From Cystobacter ferrugineus (GTDB lineage Bacteria > Myxococcota > Myxococcia > Myxococcales > Myxococcaceae), in NCBI RefSeq assembly GCF_001887355.1, contig NZ_MPIN01000001.1, forward strand, positions 1,325,785 through 1,389,784: a stretch of 64,000 nt of DNA. Reading direction: 5' to 3'. The notes below the pieces were generated by a model, which saw only the letters and a program-made list of their open reading frames with translations, ran no database searches and had not been told where the DNA came from. Below, one piece after another: positions 26,969 through 34,685 of the stretch. The translations under genes and the position numbers were made by a program. The first letter of the stretch is position 1; each line of letters starts with the position of its first letter.

Positions 26969-27892
26969 ATGCTCGCGGTCACAAGCCAGTCGTCGCTGAC
27001 ATTCGCGATCAGTGAGATTCGTTGTGAGAGGAATCAGTGCACCCTCCAGTCGGTGGACTGTTCCTATCAAGTGGCTTGGAGCATCAACCCGCATATGAGG
27101 ATTGGCGCGGTGAACTGGCGTCACGCGCGCGCCCAACATCAGGCCTACCGCCGCGCCTTGCTCGAGGCGGGCGCCGAGTTGATCTCCCTGCCCTTCGTTC
27201 ACGGCGCGTATGACTCCGTGTTCGCCAAGGACAACGCCTTGTTGCACTCCCAGCGGGGCCGGATGCGAGCGTTGCTCGCCTCGCCCGTGCACGGCGAGCG
27301 CCAGCAGGAGCAGCGGGCCCGGGCCCGCGTGCTGGACACCCTGGGCTTCGAGGTCTTCAGTCCTCCCTCGGCCCACTTCGAGGGCGGGGACCTGGCGATG
27401 CTGCCCCAGGCGAGCGGGGCGCTGCTCGGCTACGGCCAGCGCTCCTCGGCGCGCGCGGCGATGATGCTCGAGGTCTTCCTCGACGCGCCGGTGACGCCCC
27501 TGGAACTGCGCGACCCGCACCTCTACCACCTGGACACCGCGCTGCACGTGCTGTCCGACGGCACCGTGCTCGTCTGCGAGGAGGCCTTCACGCCCGAGGC
27601 CTTGCGCACGCTCGCGCGCACCGAGGGCGTCAACCGCGTGCTGCGCGTGCCCTACGAGGAGGCGCTCGTCTTCGGGCTCAACCTCGTGGAGGTGGGCAAC
27701 ACGGTGCTGGTGGGCGCGCGGGCCCCTCGGGTGATGTCCCTGCTGCGAGCGCTGGGACGCCGGCCGGTGGAGGTCCGGTTGGACCAGTTCCACCTGGCGG
27801 GCGGCAGCGCCGCGTGCCTCGTCTCACGGATTCATCACGCCGGGCGTGTGGCCACGAGTGACACCACGGCGATGCGCTCCACGTTCGCGTAG
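26969..27892 (+). CDS. Amidinotransferase/dimethylargininase (DDAH)-fold hydrolase
   Basis: 307 aa from ATG 26969; homology to the family begins only near CSYQVAWSINPHM (about residue 30), so a shorter start is possible. It has the pentein-fold markers: SVFAKDN, FEGGDLAML (substrate-binding Glu/Asp), HLDTALHVL (catalytic His) and the C-terminal Cys in GGSAACLVSR. This group hydrolyses arginine, dimethylarginine or related guanidino compounds to citrulline or ornithine. It is divergent from the iron-redox gene (65 bp). Its last 58 bp overlap, tail to tail, with the methyltransferase gene. Confidence 0.85.
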   Translation: MLAVTSQSSLTFAISEIRCERNQCTLQSVDCSYQVAWSINPHMRIGAVNWRHARAQHQAYRRALLEAGAELISLPFVHGAYDSVFAKDNALLHSQRGRMRALLASPVHGERQQEQRARARVLDTLGFEVFSPPSAHFEGGDLAMLPQASGALLGYGQRSSARAAMMLEVFLDAPVTPLELRDPHLYHLDTALHVLSDGTVLVCEEAFTPEALRTLARTEGVNRVLRVPYEEALVFGLNLVEVGNTVLVGARAPRVMSLLRALGRRPVEVRLDQFHLAGGSAACLVSRIHHAGRVATSDTTAMRSTFA

Positions 27893-28755
27893 GGCCGCCG
27901 TTCCAGCTCCTCGCCGAAGACATCCGGATCCATCTCCTCGTACTGGAAGCGGGCCCGGGCCTCGGCGAGCACCGGGGCGAGCGCCGCGCGGAGCTGGTCC
28001 TCGCCGTCCACCACGGGCGCGCCGCTGTAGAGCACGAGCGTGCCTCCGGGGGACAGGCGGCGCAGGGCCTCCCGGGTGAAGCGCACGGACAGGTCCACGC
28101 CGTGGGGGCCGCCGCCGTCGCGGTACGTGCGCGCGCCCTCGTCCACCAGGTAGGGCGGGTTGGCGATGACGAGATCCACCTCGCCCGGCACGCCGCCCAG
28201 CGCATCACTCAGGAGCACCTCCACGTGGGGCACCCCGTTGAGCGCGGCGTTGATGCGCGAGAAGCGCAGTGCCCGCTCGTTCACGTCGGCGAGCACGAGC
28301 GTGTCCACCCGGTGGGCGAGGGACAGGCCGCCGGCCCCCGAGCCACAGCCCACGTCCACCGCGCGCCGGAAGCGGCCGGGCACGCGCGCGAGCAGGGTGG
28401 CGAAGCGGTAGGTGTCCGGACCGAAGAAGACGGCGTCCTTGTTCGTGGTCGGATAGGCCTCGTGGAGGTAGAGCCCCGGGCCCAGACTGGAGTAGCGCAC
28501 GAGGCTGCGCAGCCGCCCATCCGGTTGTTTCTCCACCATCCGCGCGCGGTCCAACAGCGCCAGCAGGGGGGCGGGCAGCAGCTCCGCGGCGAAGGGCCGG
28601 TTCCAGCCGAACACATCGCGCAGCGAGCGCGCCGTCTCCGAGAAGCGGCGGGCGTTGACGCGCCGGTGGGTCTCGGGCGTCACGGTGATGAAGTGGTAGC
28701 CGGCGGAGCGCAGCGCGCGTCCGAGCTCGAGCAGGGCCTCGTCCTGGGTATTCAC
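27835..28755 (-). CDS. SAM-dependent methyltransferase with NPPY motif
   Basis: 306 aa from GTG 28755. The N-terminal 115 residues are a helical recognition domain (FGWNRPFAAELLPAPL...). It is followed by a Rossmann methyltransferase domain with AVDVGCGSGAGGLSLA (motif I), LADVNERAL (motif II) and ANPPYLVDEG (motif IV). NPPY marks N-methylation of amide or exocyclic amines, as in PrmC/HemK or rRNA/DNA enzymes. The specific target is not evident. The tail overlaps the DDAH-like gene by 58 bp on the other strand. Confidence 0.85.
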   Translation of the reverse strand: MNTQDEALLELGRALRSAGYHFITVTPETHRRVNARRFSETARSLRDVFGWNRPFAAELLPAPLLALLDRARMVEKQPDGRLRSLVRYSSLGPGLYLHEAYPTTNKDAVFFGPDTYRFATLLARVPGRFRRAVDVGCGSGAGGLSLAHRVDTLVLADVNERALRFSRINAALNGVPHVEVLLSDALGGVPGEVDLVIANPPYLVDEGARTYRDGGGPHGVDLSVRFTREALRRLSPGGTLVLYSGAPVVDGEDQLRAALAPVLAEARARFQYEEMDPDVFGEELERRPYANVERIAVVSLVATRPA

Positions 28756-28863
28756 CCCCGTACCCTTTGGACGCGTGAGCACCCCGTCAAGCAAGGGCCG
28801 GTTTCCCGGCATCCTCCAGAGCACACTTTTGCAGCGGCCGTGTTGGCGGACGACAGACCCGGT

Positions 28864-28885
28864 GACAGGCGCTCCAATGCCTGTC
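28864..28885. promoter_or_regulatory. Inverted repeat in divergent intergenic region
   Basis: Perfect 7-bp arms GACAGGC (28864-28870) and GCCTGTC (28879-28885), spaced by 8 nt. They lie in the 235-bp gap between the divergent methyltransferase and polysaccharide lyase genes. This is a candidate operator; no matching regulator was identified nearby. Confidence 0.3.
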
Positions 28886-28990
28886 TGCCCAGCGGTCGAG
28901 GCCATAGAAATGACAGCCGCTTGAAATAAAACCCGAACATGAAAGCGTGGGCCCCCACCGTTGGAAGCCAGACGTTTCCGAGGAGGCCCT

Positions 28991-29989
28991 TTGAGAAGAC
29001 TCCCGCTTGCTTTGTTCTCCGTGTTGGTGCCGGGCCTGTCGTGGGCGGGCGTCGTGTGGAGGGGGGACTTCGAGACAGGCAGCATCACGCAGTACACCCG
29101 CGCGCAGCGGGTGAGCGCGGATCGCTTGCAGATCGTGCAGTCGCCCACCTTCCAGGGCCGCTACGCCCTCAAGGCCACGGTGCGTCAGGGCGATGATCCC
29201 ATCGACTCGAGCGGCAATCGCAACGAGCTCGTCTACATGGGGTCGGAGAAGGAGGGCTCGGAGTACTACTACCGCTGGCAGGTGATGTTCCCCACGGACT
29301 ACCCGAGCGTGGACGCGTGGCAGGTCTTCACCCAGTGGCACCACTCGGGGTGCTGTGGCTCGCCGCCGGTGGAGTTCTTCGTCAAGGGCGAGGAGATGCG
29401 GCTCACGCTCGCCGACAGCGCCACGCCCTGGAAGACGAAGCTCGTGCGCGGCGTGTGGCACGACTTCGTCTTCCACGTGAAGTGGTCCTCGAGCGCGTCC
29501 GTGGGCTTCGTGGAGCTGTGGCACAACGGCGAGCGCGTGTTGTCCAAGTACAAGCACGCCACGCTGTATGAGGGCGATGGCGTCTACCTGAAGCTGGGCC
29601 TCTATCGCAGCGACACCGTGAAGCCCGTGGGCGTCGTCTACCACGATGGCTACACGCAGGGGACGCAACTGGCGGACGTGATGCCCCCGCCCCCGCCAGT
29701 GGACTCGGGCACGCCGGCTCCCGCGGACGCGGGAACTCCAGCGCCGACGGACGCGGGGACTCCGGGGCCGGTGGACGCGGGCACGCCCGGGTCCGGGCCC
29801 GGGACGGAGACGCCTCCGGCGGGTGAGACACCGGTGGACTCTTCATCGCCCACGCCGGGAACGGGAACCGTGCTTCCTCCGCCGGGTGAGCAGGCCCAGG
29901 CCGTGGGGTGCTCGAGCACCGGCGGGGCGCTCGGCGTCCTGGCGCTGCTGGGGCTCGCCGGACTGCCGCGGCGGTGGCGGCGCCGGTAG
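28991..29989 (+). CDS. Secreted polysaccharide lyase (heparin-lyase-like) with MYXO-CTERM tail
   Basis: 332 aa from TTG 28991, preceded by AGGAGG. The signal peptide is RRLPLALFSVLVPGLSWA. Residues of about 20-230 form a beta-jelly-roll lyase domain of the heparin lyase I/alginate lyase-like type (GDFETGSITQY, RNELVYMG, YYYRWQVMFP, WQVFTQWHH, HVKWS, HDGYTQG). A Pro/Asp/Thr-rich repeat linker (about 235-300, with DAGTPAP-type units) follows. The C-terminus is a MYXO-CTERM signal: Cys in AVGCSS, hydrophobic helix, then WRRR. In myxobacteria such tails are processed by a myxosortase, leaving the enzyme at the cell surface. It probably degrades an acidic polysaccharide of prey or host matrix. Confidence 0.85.
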   Translation: MRRLPLALFSVLVPGLSWAGVVWRGDFETGSITQYTRAQRVSADRLQIVQSPTFQGRYALKATVRQGDDPIDSSGNRNELVYMGSEKEGSEYYYRWQVMFPTDYPSVDAWQVFTQWHHSGCCGSPPVEFFVKGEEMRLTLADSATPWKTKLVRGVWHDFVFHVKWSSSASVGFVELWHNGERVLSKYKHATLYEGDGVYLKLGLYRSDTVKPVGVVYHDGYTQGTQLADVMPPPPPVDSGTPAPADAGTPAPTDAGTPGPVDAGTPGSGPGTETPPAGETPVDSSSPTPGTGTVLPPPGEQAQAVGCSSTGGALGVLALLGLAGLPRRWRRR

Positions 29990-30060
29990 ACGCGCCTTCG
30001 CGCTCGCTACCCATCCTCGTGGGGCTGTCGTAAGAGGCACCCTCCGAGGAGGAAGTCGAG

Positions 30061-31581
30061 ATGAGTGATGCGCGCGAGAAGGCGGTGCCCCACCTGAGCC
30101 CGGAGGAGTTCCGGCGACTGGGCCACCGGATGGTGGATTGGATCGCCGACTACTGGGCGCGGCTGGAGTCCTTCCCGGTGCGCGCGGCGGTGGCTCCGGG
30201 CGAGGTGGCGGCGAAGCTGCCCGCGCATGCGCCCGAGGAGGGCCTCGAGGGCGCCGAGGGCTGGGAGGCCATCTTCCGCGACCTGGAGGACGTGGTGCTG
30301 CCGGGCCTCACCCATTGGCAGTCTCCCTCCTTCTTCGCCTACTTCCCGTCCAATGCGTCGGGGCCCGCGGTGCTCGGCGAGCTGCTGTCCGCGGGCCTGG
30401 GTGTGCAGGGCATGCTCTGGTCCACCAGCCCCGCCGCCACCGAGATGGAGACGCGCGTGCTGGACTGGCTGGGCGAGCTGCTCGGTCTGCCCACCACCTT
30501 CCTCTCGAGCTCGGGCACGGGGGGAAGCGTCATCCAGGGCACCGCCAGCGAGGCCGCGCTCGTGGCGCTGGTGGCGGCGCGTGAGCGGGCGCGGCGCGCG
30601 CTCGGCCGCGAGGCGGAGTGGGTGGCCTATACCTCCACCCAGACGCACTCCTCCGTGCTCAAGGCGGCCATGCTCGCGGGCGTGGCAACCGGGGCGCAGG
30701 ACGGCGTGCACGTGCGGCAGATCGACACGGATGCCGGCTACGCCCTGCGTCCGGACCTGCTGGAGAAGGCGGTGCGCGAGGATCTGGCCGCGGGCCGCCA
30801 GCCCCTCTTCGTGTGCGCGTCCCTGGGGACGACGTCCTCGGGGGCGATGGATCCGGTGCGCGCCGTGGGCGAGGTGTGGGAGCGCACCGGGGTGCGCGCC
30901 TCGGGCGGATGGCTGCACGTGGACGCGGCGTGGGCGGGCTCGGCGCTGGTGTGCCCCGAGTACGCGGCCCTGCGTGACGGGCTGGAGGTGGCGGACTCCT
31001 TCGCCTTCAACCCGCACAAGTGGCTGCTCACCAACTTCGACTGCAATGCCTTCTACACGAGCGATCGCAAGGCCCTGGTCGACGCGCTGAGCGTGACGCC
31101 CGAGTACCTGCGCAACGCGGCCAGCGCGAGCGGCTCGGTCATCGACTATCGGGACTGGCAGGTGCCGCTCGGCCGCCGCTTCCGCGCGCTGAAGCTGTGG
31201 TTCGTACTGCGCCACTATGGGGCCCGGGGGTTGCGGACGTATCTGCGCGAGCACATCCGGCTGGCGGAGCGCTTCGCCGCGTGGGTCGAGGAGGACGCGC
31301 GCTTCGAGCTGGCCGTACCTCGCTCGCTCGCCCTGGTGTGCTTCCGGCTCAAGCCCCGGCCGGGCGAGGCACCGGGGGACACGGACACGCGCAACCGCCT
31401 GTTGCTGGAGCGGCTCAACGCGAGTGGCCAGGCGTTCCTCTCCCACACGGTGCTGCCCGGGGTGGACGGGGCACCCGCGCGCTACGTGTTGCGCCTGGCC
31501 ACCGGCGCGGTGCGCACCGAGGAACGGCACGTGCGCGCGGTCTGGGAGCGGCTCGTGGCGCTCGCGGGGAGTGGGGAATAG
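30061..31581 (+). CDS. PLP-dependent aromatic-L-amino-acid decarboxylase (group II)
   Basis: 506 aa from ATG, with GAGGAGG-like Shine-Dalgarno at 30047-30053. It matches the AADC/tyrosine decarboxylase layout: HLSPEEFRRLGHRMVDWIADYW at the start, LTHWQSPSFFAYFPSNAS, SSGTGGSVIQGTASEA, the Asp-Ala pair HVDAAWAGSALV that contacts PLP, and the Schiff-base Lys in FNPHKWL (about Lys320). Family members convert tryptophan, phenylalanine, tyrosine or DOPA to amines. In myxobacteria this could feed secondary metabolism, but there is no biosynthetic cluster beside it. The mug gene follows closely. Confidence 0.93.
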   Translation: MSDAREKAVPHLSPEEFRRLGHRMVDWIADYWARLESFPVRAAVAPGEVAAKLPAHAPEEGLEGAEGWEAIFRDLEDVVLPGLTHWQSPSFFAYFPSNASGPAVLGELLSAGLGVQGMLWSTSPAATEMETRVLDWLGELLGLPTTFLSSSGTGGSVIQGTASEAALVALVAARERARRALGREAEWVAYTSTQTHSSVLKAAMLAGVATGAQDGVHVRQIDTDAGYALRPDLLEKAVREDLAAGRQPLFVCASLGTTSSGAMDPVRAVGEVWERTGVRASGGWLHVDAAWAGSALVCPEYAALRDGLEVADSFAFNPHKWLLTNFDCNAFYTSDRKALVDALSVTPEYLRNAASASGSVIDYRDWQVPLGRRFRALKLWFVLRHYGARGLRTYLREHIRLAERFAAWVEEDARFELAVPRSLALVCFRLKPRPGEAPGDTDTRNRLLLERLNASGQAFLSHTVLPGVDGAPARYVLRLATGAVRTEERHVRAVWERLVALAGSGE

Positions 31582-31670
31582 CGGAGCGCGCCCGACGGTA
31601 GAGGTCGAGTCACCGGGAGGAACGCCTGAAGTCGACTCACAGACCCACGAAGGAGGAGCTGCTGGCCGCG

Positions 31671-32186
31671 GTGGGGGCGAAGATGCAGGACGTCATCGCC
31701 CCCGGCCTGAAGGTCCTCTTCTGCGGCATCAACCCGAGCGTGTACTCGGCCGTGGTGCGCCACCACTTCGCGCGGCCGGGCAACCGCTTCTGGCCGGCGC
31801 TGTACGCCTCGGGCTTCACGGACCGGCTGCTCGCCCCCCATGAGCAGGGCGAGTTGCTCGTGCGCGGCTATGGCATCACCAACGTGGTGGAGGAGGCGTC
31901 GGTCGCGGCGGACTCGCTGACGGCGCGGGACTACGCCGAGGGTGGCCGGAAGCTGGATGCCAAGGTGCGGCGCTACCAACCGCGCTACCTGGCGGTGCTG
32001 GGCATTGGCGCGTGGCGCACGGCGTTCGGCAAGCCGAAGGCCTTGCTGGGATTGCAGCCGGAGTTGCTGGCCGACACCCGCGTCTGGGTGCTTCCCAACC
32101 CGAGCGGACTCAACGCGCACTACCGGCCCGCGGACCTGGCGCGGATGTTCCGTGAGCTGCGTCTGGCGGTGGAGGCGGGCGGCTGA
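31671..32186 (+). CDS. mug: G/U(T) mismatch-specific DNA glycosylase (Mug)
   Basis: 171 aa from GTG 31671, matching where E. coli Mug starts. Family motif CGINPSVYSA (GINPG block near residue 20) is followed by HHFARPGNRFWPALYASGF, YGITNVV and the C-terminal LPNPSGLNAHY (the NPSG-N helix-wedge block). It removes uracil or thymine mispaired with G, and ethenocytosine. The frame stays open upstream to 31602, and conserved-looking residues (RPTKEELLAAVG) precede the GTG. A CTG at 31626 is five bases after GGGAGG, so translation may really begin there (186 aa). Confidence 0.9.
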   Translation: MGAKMQDVIAPGLKVLFCGINPSVYSAVVRHHFARPGNRFWPALYASGFTDRLLAPHEQGELLVRGYGITNVVEEASVAADSLTARDYAEGGRKLDAKVRRYQPRYLAVLGIGAWRTAFGKPKALLGLQPELLADTRVWVLPNPSGLNAHYRPADLARMFRELRLAVEAGG

Positions 32187-32896
32187 GGCTCGCGGCATGA
32201 GGTAGACGGGTTCATTCCAGTACTACTCCGTTTTGTGCTTTCTCCGAGGGTCATTTGCTTTGGGGAGTCGTTGCTCCCCTCTAGATATGACCATGTACTA
32301 CTAAGTCTATTGAATATTGTGCTTGCGGCATTACCGCAAAGGTTGATTGCATAACCTCATTTCCCACACACCTGAGAAAATCTGATGGGGATTCCGTCCC
32401 GATAAATCAGGGTGTAGGTTGTCATCTGACATGGATGGCTCGCCTGTGAGGTGGACGGGATGGGGAGGGGGTTATTGAGGGTGAATGAAGTGCAGTGCGG
32501 CATCTACCGGGCGCTTCTACTCTGGTCTGGGGCCTGGAAAAACCCTAGTTAAGTCAAGGCATTACGGCTGTGGGCATCCCCAGCCTTCCCCACTTCTTGA
32601 GTAGCCCCTACTTGGCCGCCTGCCTCCTAGTGGCAGGCCACCACTTGGCTGCTCTCCGCACTGGTCGTACCTGAAAACGCCCGTTGAGAGCGCGCGCAAG
32701 GGCGATGCCACCTCGTTTGGGCGCCCTATGTACTCTTTTTGTGCTACGCTCTTGAGGTCGGAGTACCTATCTATTGCCTCGGCTCTACTGCTGTGCGGTG
32801 CTGGGCTGTAGACTGGCGGCTTGTCGCTCAGCCGAGACTCCCTACGAGCGAGGGAGTAGATTTTCTTCAGCACAATAGGTGTGCGATGGCAGGGGC
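32187..32896. other. Non-coding, hairpin-rich left part of a low-GC island
   Basis: About 710 bp without a convincing gene and far richer in A+T than its surroundings. Several inverted repeats are visible: 32262-32279 (GGGGAG/CTCCCC, 6-nt loop), 32323-32339 (TTGCGG/CCGCAA, 5-nt loop) and 32618-32638 (GCCTGCC/GGCAGGC, 7-nt loop). It may contain the promoter of the following toxin/antitoxin-like pair, a small RNA, or the eroded remains of a mobile element. No tRNA or clear attachment site was found. Confidence 0.5.
32618..32638. repeat. Inverted repeat in island non-coding DNA
   Basis: Perfect 7-bp arms GCCTGCC and GGCAGGC with the loop TCCTAGT. This is the most GC-rich hairpin of the stretch; it could be a terminator or part of a structured RNA. 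Confidence 0.35.
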
Positions 32897-34060
32897 ATGA
32901 TGGAACGCGGAGAGTTCTTGAGAAGCTGGCGAGCGGACACGGGCTTCTCGGTCGAGAAGGTCGCGCAACTGGCGCAATTGTCGCCGTCGATCGTTGAGCG
33001 CATAGAGTCTGGAACTCACGATCCCTCGTTCGAGGAGTTGGACGCTCTTGCCAACGTACTTGGGTTGAGATCCGACGAGATTTATGGAGACCAAGTTTCT
33101 GAATCAGCCCCTCGTGAAGGCATCCGCCTCCTGATGAAGAGCGCGGTCGCGTACCGACCTAGCGAAAACGTTCGACTCCGCATGCTTGAGGCAGCGGCTG
33201 CCGCTCGTGACTTGCTAGAACTTCAGTCAGAACTTCGCCCACGACGAGGAGGTTTCGAAAATTTCCTGAGCCGCCCGCTTGCTTCGTCTGCCGAAGCGCC
33301 GTTCAAGCTGGGCGATAAACTTGCTCAAGAGGCTCGTCAGAAATTCGCTATCCAAGGGCCAATCGCATCAATGCGCGATTTGGCGCAAGAGACGCTCGGT
33401 ATTCCCATTATTGCAGCTGAGCTTACAGTGGATGGTCCTGATGCGTTTGCAGTTTATGCGCCTGGGCGTCGAGCTGCGATCATTTTAAATCTTCAAGGAA
33501 AGAACGTCCACCCACTTGTGCGCCGATTCTCTATCGCCCATGAGGTGGGCCACATTCTCTTCGACCGGCCCGGAATGGGCGCCTTGGGCATGGCCTGTCA
33601 AGTCAGCCCAGAGCGTGGACTCGATATTGAATCACGTGCGAATGCATTTGCGATGCGATTTCTTCTGCCGTATGGGCCGATCAATAAGCTTGGTCACAGC
33701 ATATTGCAACCAGCTGTTTTTCGAGAAGTAATGGAAAAGTGGGGAGTGCACGTAAGTGCACTTCAATTGTATGTCGAAAAAGTACTGAAACTCAGTCGTG
33801 ATGAGGTTCAGTCACAGTTGCCAGATGTAGATCGCTCTAGTCCGAACCGATGGTCTGAAGCAGAGGAATTGGCGGAAGAGCGCCGTGGTCTTAAACGAGT
33901 ACCCATGCCCCGTCGGGGAGCGCTTGCGAAACTTGTCCTTGAGTTGGTTCAAAAGGATAAAATTTCAAGAGCGCGAGCGAGAGAGCTTCTCGGTATCAAA
34001 GGAGATGTCTCAATCGAGGAGCTCGCAGCGGAGGCGGATGTTCCGCTGGATGGAGAATAG
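32897..34060 (+). CDS. Xre-family HTH + ImmA/IrrE metallopeptidase
   Basis: 387 aa from ATG 32897 (a second ATG follows immediately). Residues 1-70 are an Xre/Cro helix-turn-helix (LRSWRADTGFSVEKVAQLAQLSPSIVERIESG). The middle is the ImmA/IrrE zinc peptidase domain with HEVGHILFD (HExxH, about 215-223) and the downstream acidic ligand region ESRANAFAMRFLLP. A basic C-terminal third follows. Known relatives cleave repressors in mobile elements or stress regulons, as with ImmA cutting ImmR. The next gene (PIN domain) starts 3 bp after the stop, so the two are a coupled pair. Base composition and codon use differ clearly from the chromosome, a sign of recent transfer. Confidence 0.88.
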   Translation: MMERGEFLRSWRADTGFSVEKVAQLAQLSPSIVERIESGTHDPSFEELDALANVLGLRSDEIYGDQVSESAPREGIRLLMKSAVAYRPSENVRLRMLEAAAAARDLLELQSELRPRRGGFENFLSRPLASSAEAPFKLGDKLAQEARQKFAIQGPIASMRDLAQETLGIPIIAAELTVDGPDAFAVYAPGRRAAIILNLQGKNVHPLVRRFSIAHEVGHILFDRPGMGALGMACQVSPERGLDIESRANAFAMRFLLPYGPINKLGHSILQPAVFREVMEKWGVHVSALQLYVEKVLKLSRDEVQSQLPDVDRSSPNRWSEAEELAEERRGLKRVPMPRRGALAKLVLELVQKDKISRARARELLGIKGDVSIEELAAEADVPLDGE

Positions 34061-34063
34061 TCA

Positions 34064-34627
34064 GTGTCAAGCACAGCGGCCTTTTTGCTTGATGCCGACT
34101 CCGTCATTCATTTGCACTCGCTTGGATTGATTGATGCGATCTGTGCTGCACTCCAGTTAGGCATGATTGAGGTTCACTGTACTCGTTACGTGTGGGAACA
34201 AGAACTCACGCACCTTCGCTCCGTTCGCGAGCGCTTGGTAAGCGCTGGGCTACAGGTCCATGTGTTGACGCCTAAGGAGCCCGCTGGCCAGACATTCAAA
34301 CAAATGCTTCGGGAGCGAGGAAACCCTGGACGCAACAGTAAAGGAGAGAATGAACTCATTGCCTTCGCTCGACACGCGAAGTCCAGTATCACGCTTGTTG
34401 CACGTGATGATGGTGCACGAAGTGTTGCGTCCAGCCATCGCATCCAATCGATGGATGTCGCGGCATTCATTTGTGAACTCGTCTGTCTTGATGCATTGCC
34501 GGAAGCCGTTGCACGTGATGCACTTGCTCCCTGGGATAGTCCACACGCAGGAAACGGTCGGCCTAAGGGGTACAATGGTTTTGATCCAATGCTTGCTACA
34601 TGGCGCTCAAAACGCTCTTCGGTCTGA
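34064..34627 (+). CDS. PIN-domain protein (VapC-like ribonuclease fold)
   Basis: 187 aa from GTG. It fits a PIN nuclease: FLLDADSVIHL (first Asp near 10), KGENELIAFAR (the central Glu), LVARDDGARSVA (Asp pair near 118) and SMDVAAFI (last Asp). The four acidic residues would bind Mg/Mn and cut RNA. It lies 3 bp downstream of an Xre-ImmA protease gene and shares its low GC. The likely reading is a toxin or effector whose expression or activity is held by the partner. It is longer than a typical VapC (about 130 aa). Confidence 0.75.
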   Translation: MSSTAAFLLDADSVIHLHSLGLIDAICAALQLGMIEVHCTRYVWEQELTHLRSVRERLVSAGLQVHVLTPKEPAGQTFKQMLRERGNPGRNSKGENELIAFARHAKSSITLVARDDGARSVASSHRIQSMDVAAFICELVCLDALPEAVARDALAPWDSPHAGNGRPKGYNGFDPMLATWRSKRSSV

Positions 34628-34685
34628 GTGTTTCCTTCGTTCTCAGGTGACGGAGTTTGGTTTGCTGGCGACGCACTGAATTACG

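Noticed and set aside
29698-29800. Repetitive GC-rich DNA as a possible repeat element
   Set aside because: It is the in-frame Pro/Thr/Asp/Ala linker of the polysaccharide lyase.
32562-32873. 103-codon minus-strand frame in the low-GC island
   Set aside because: No recognisable domain and no good ribosome-binding site; it contains the 32618 hairpin. A short frame like this is expected by chance in 700 bp.
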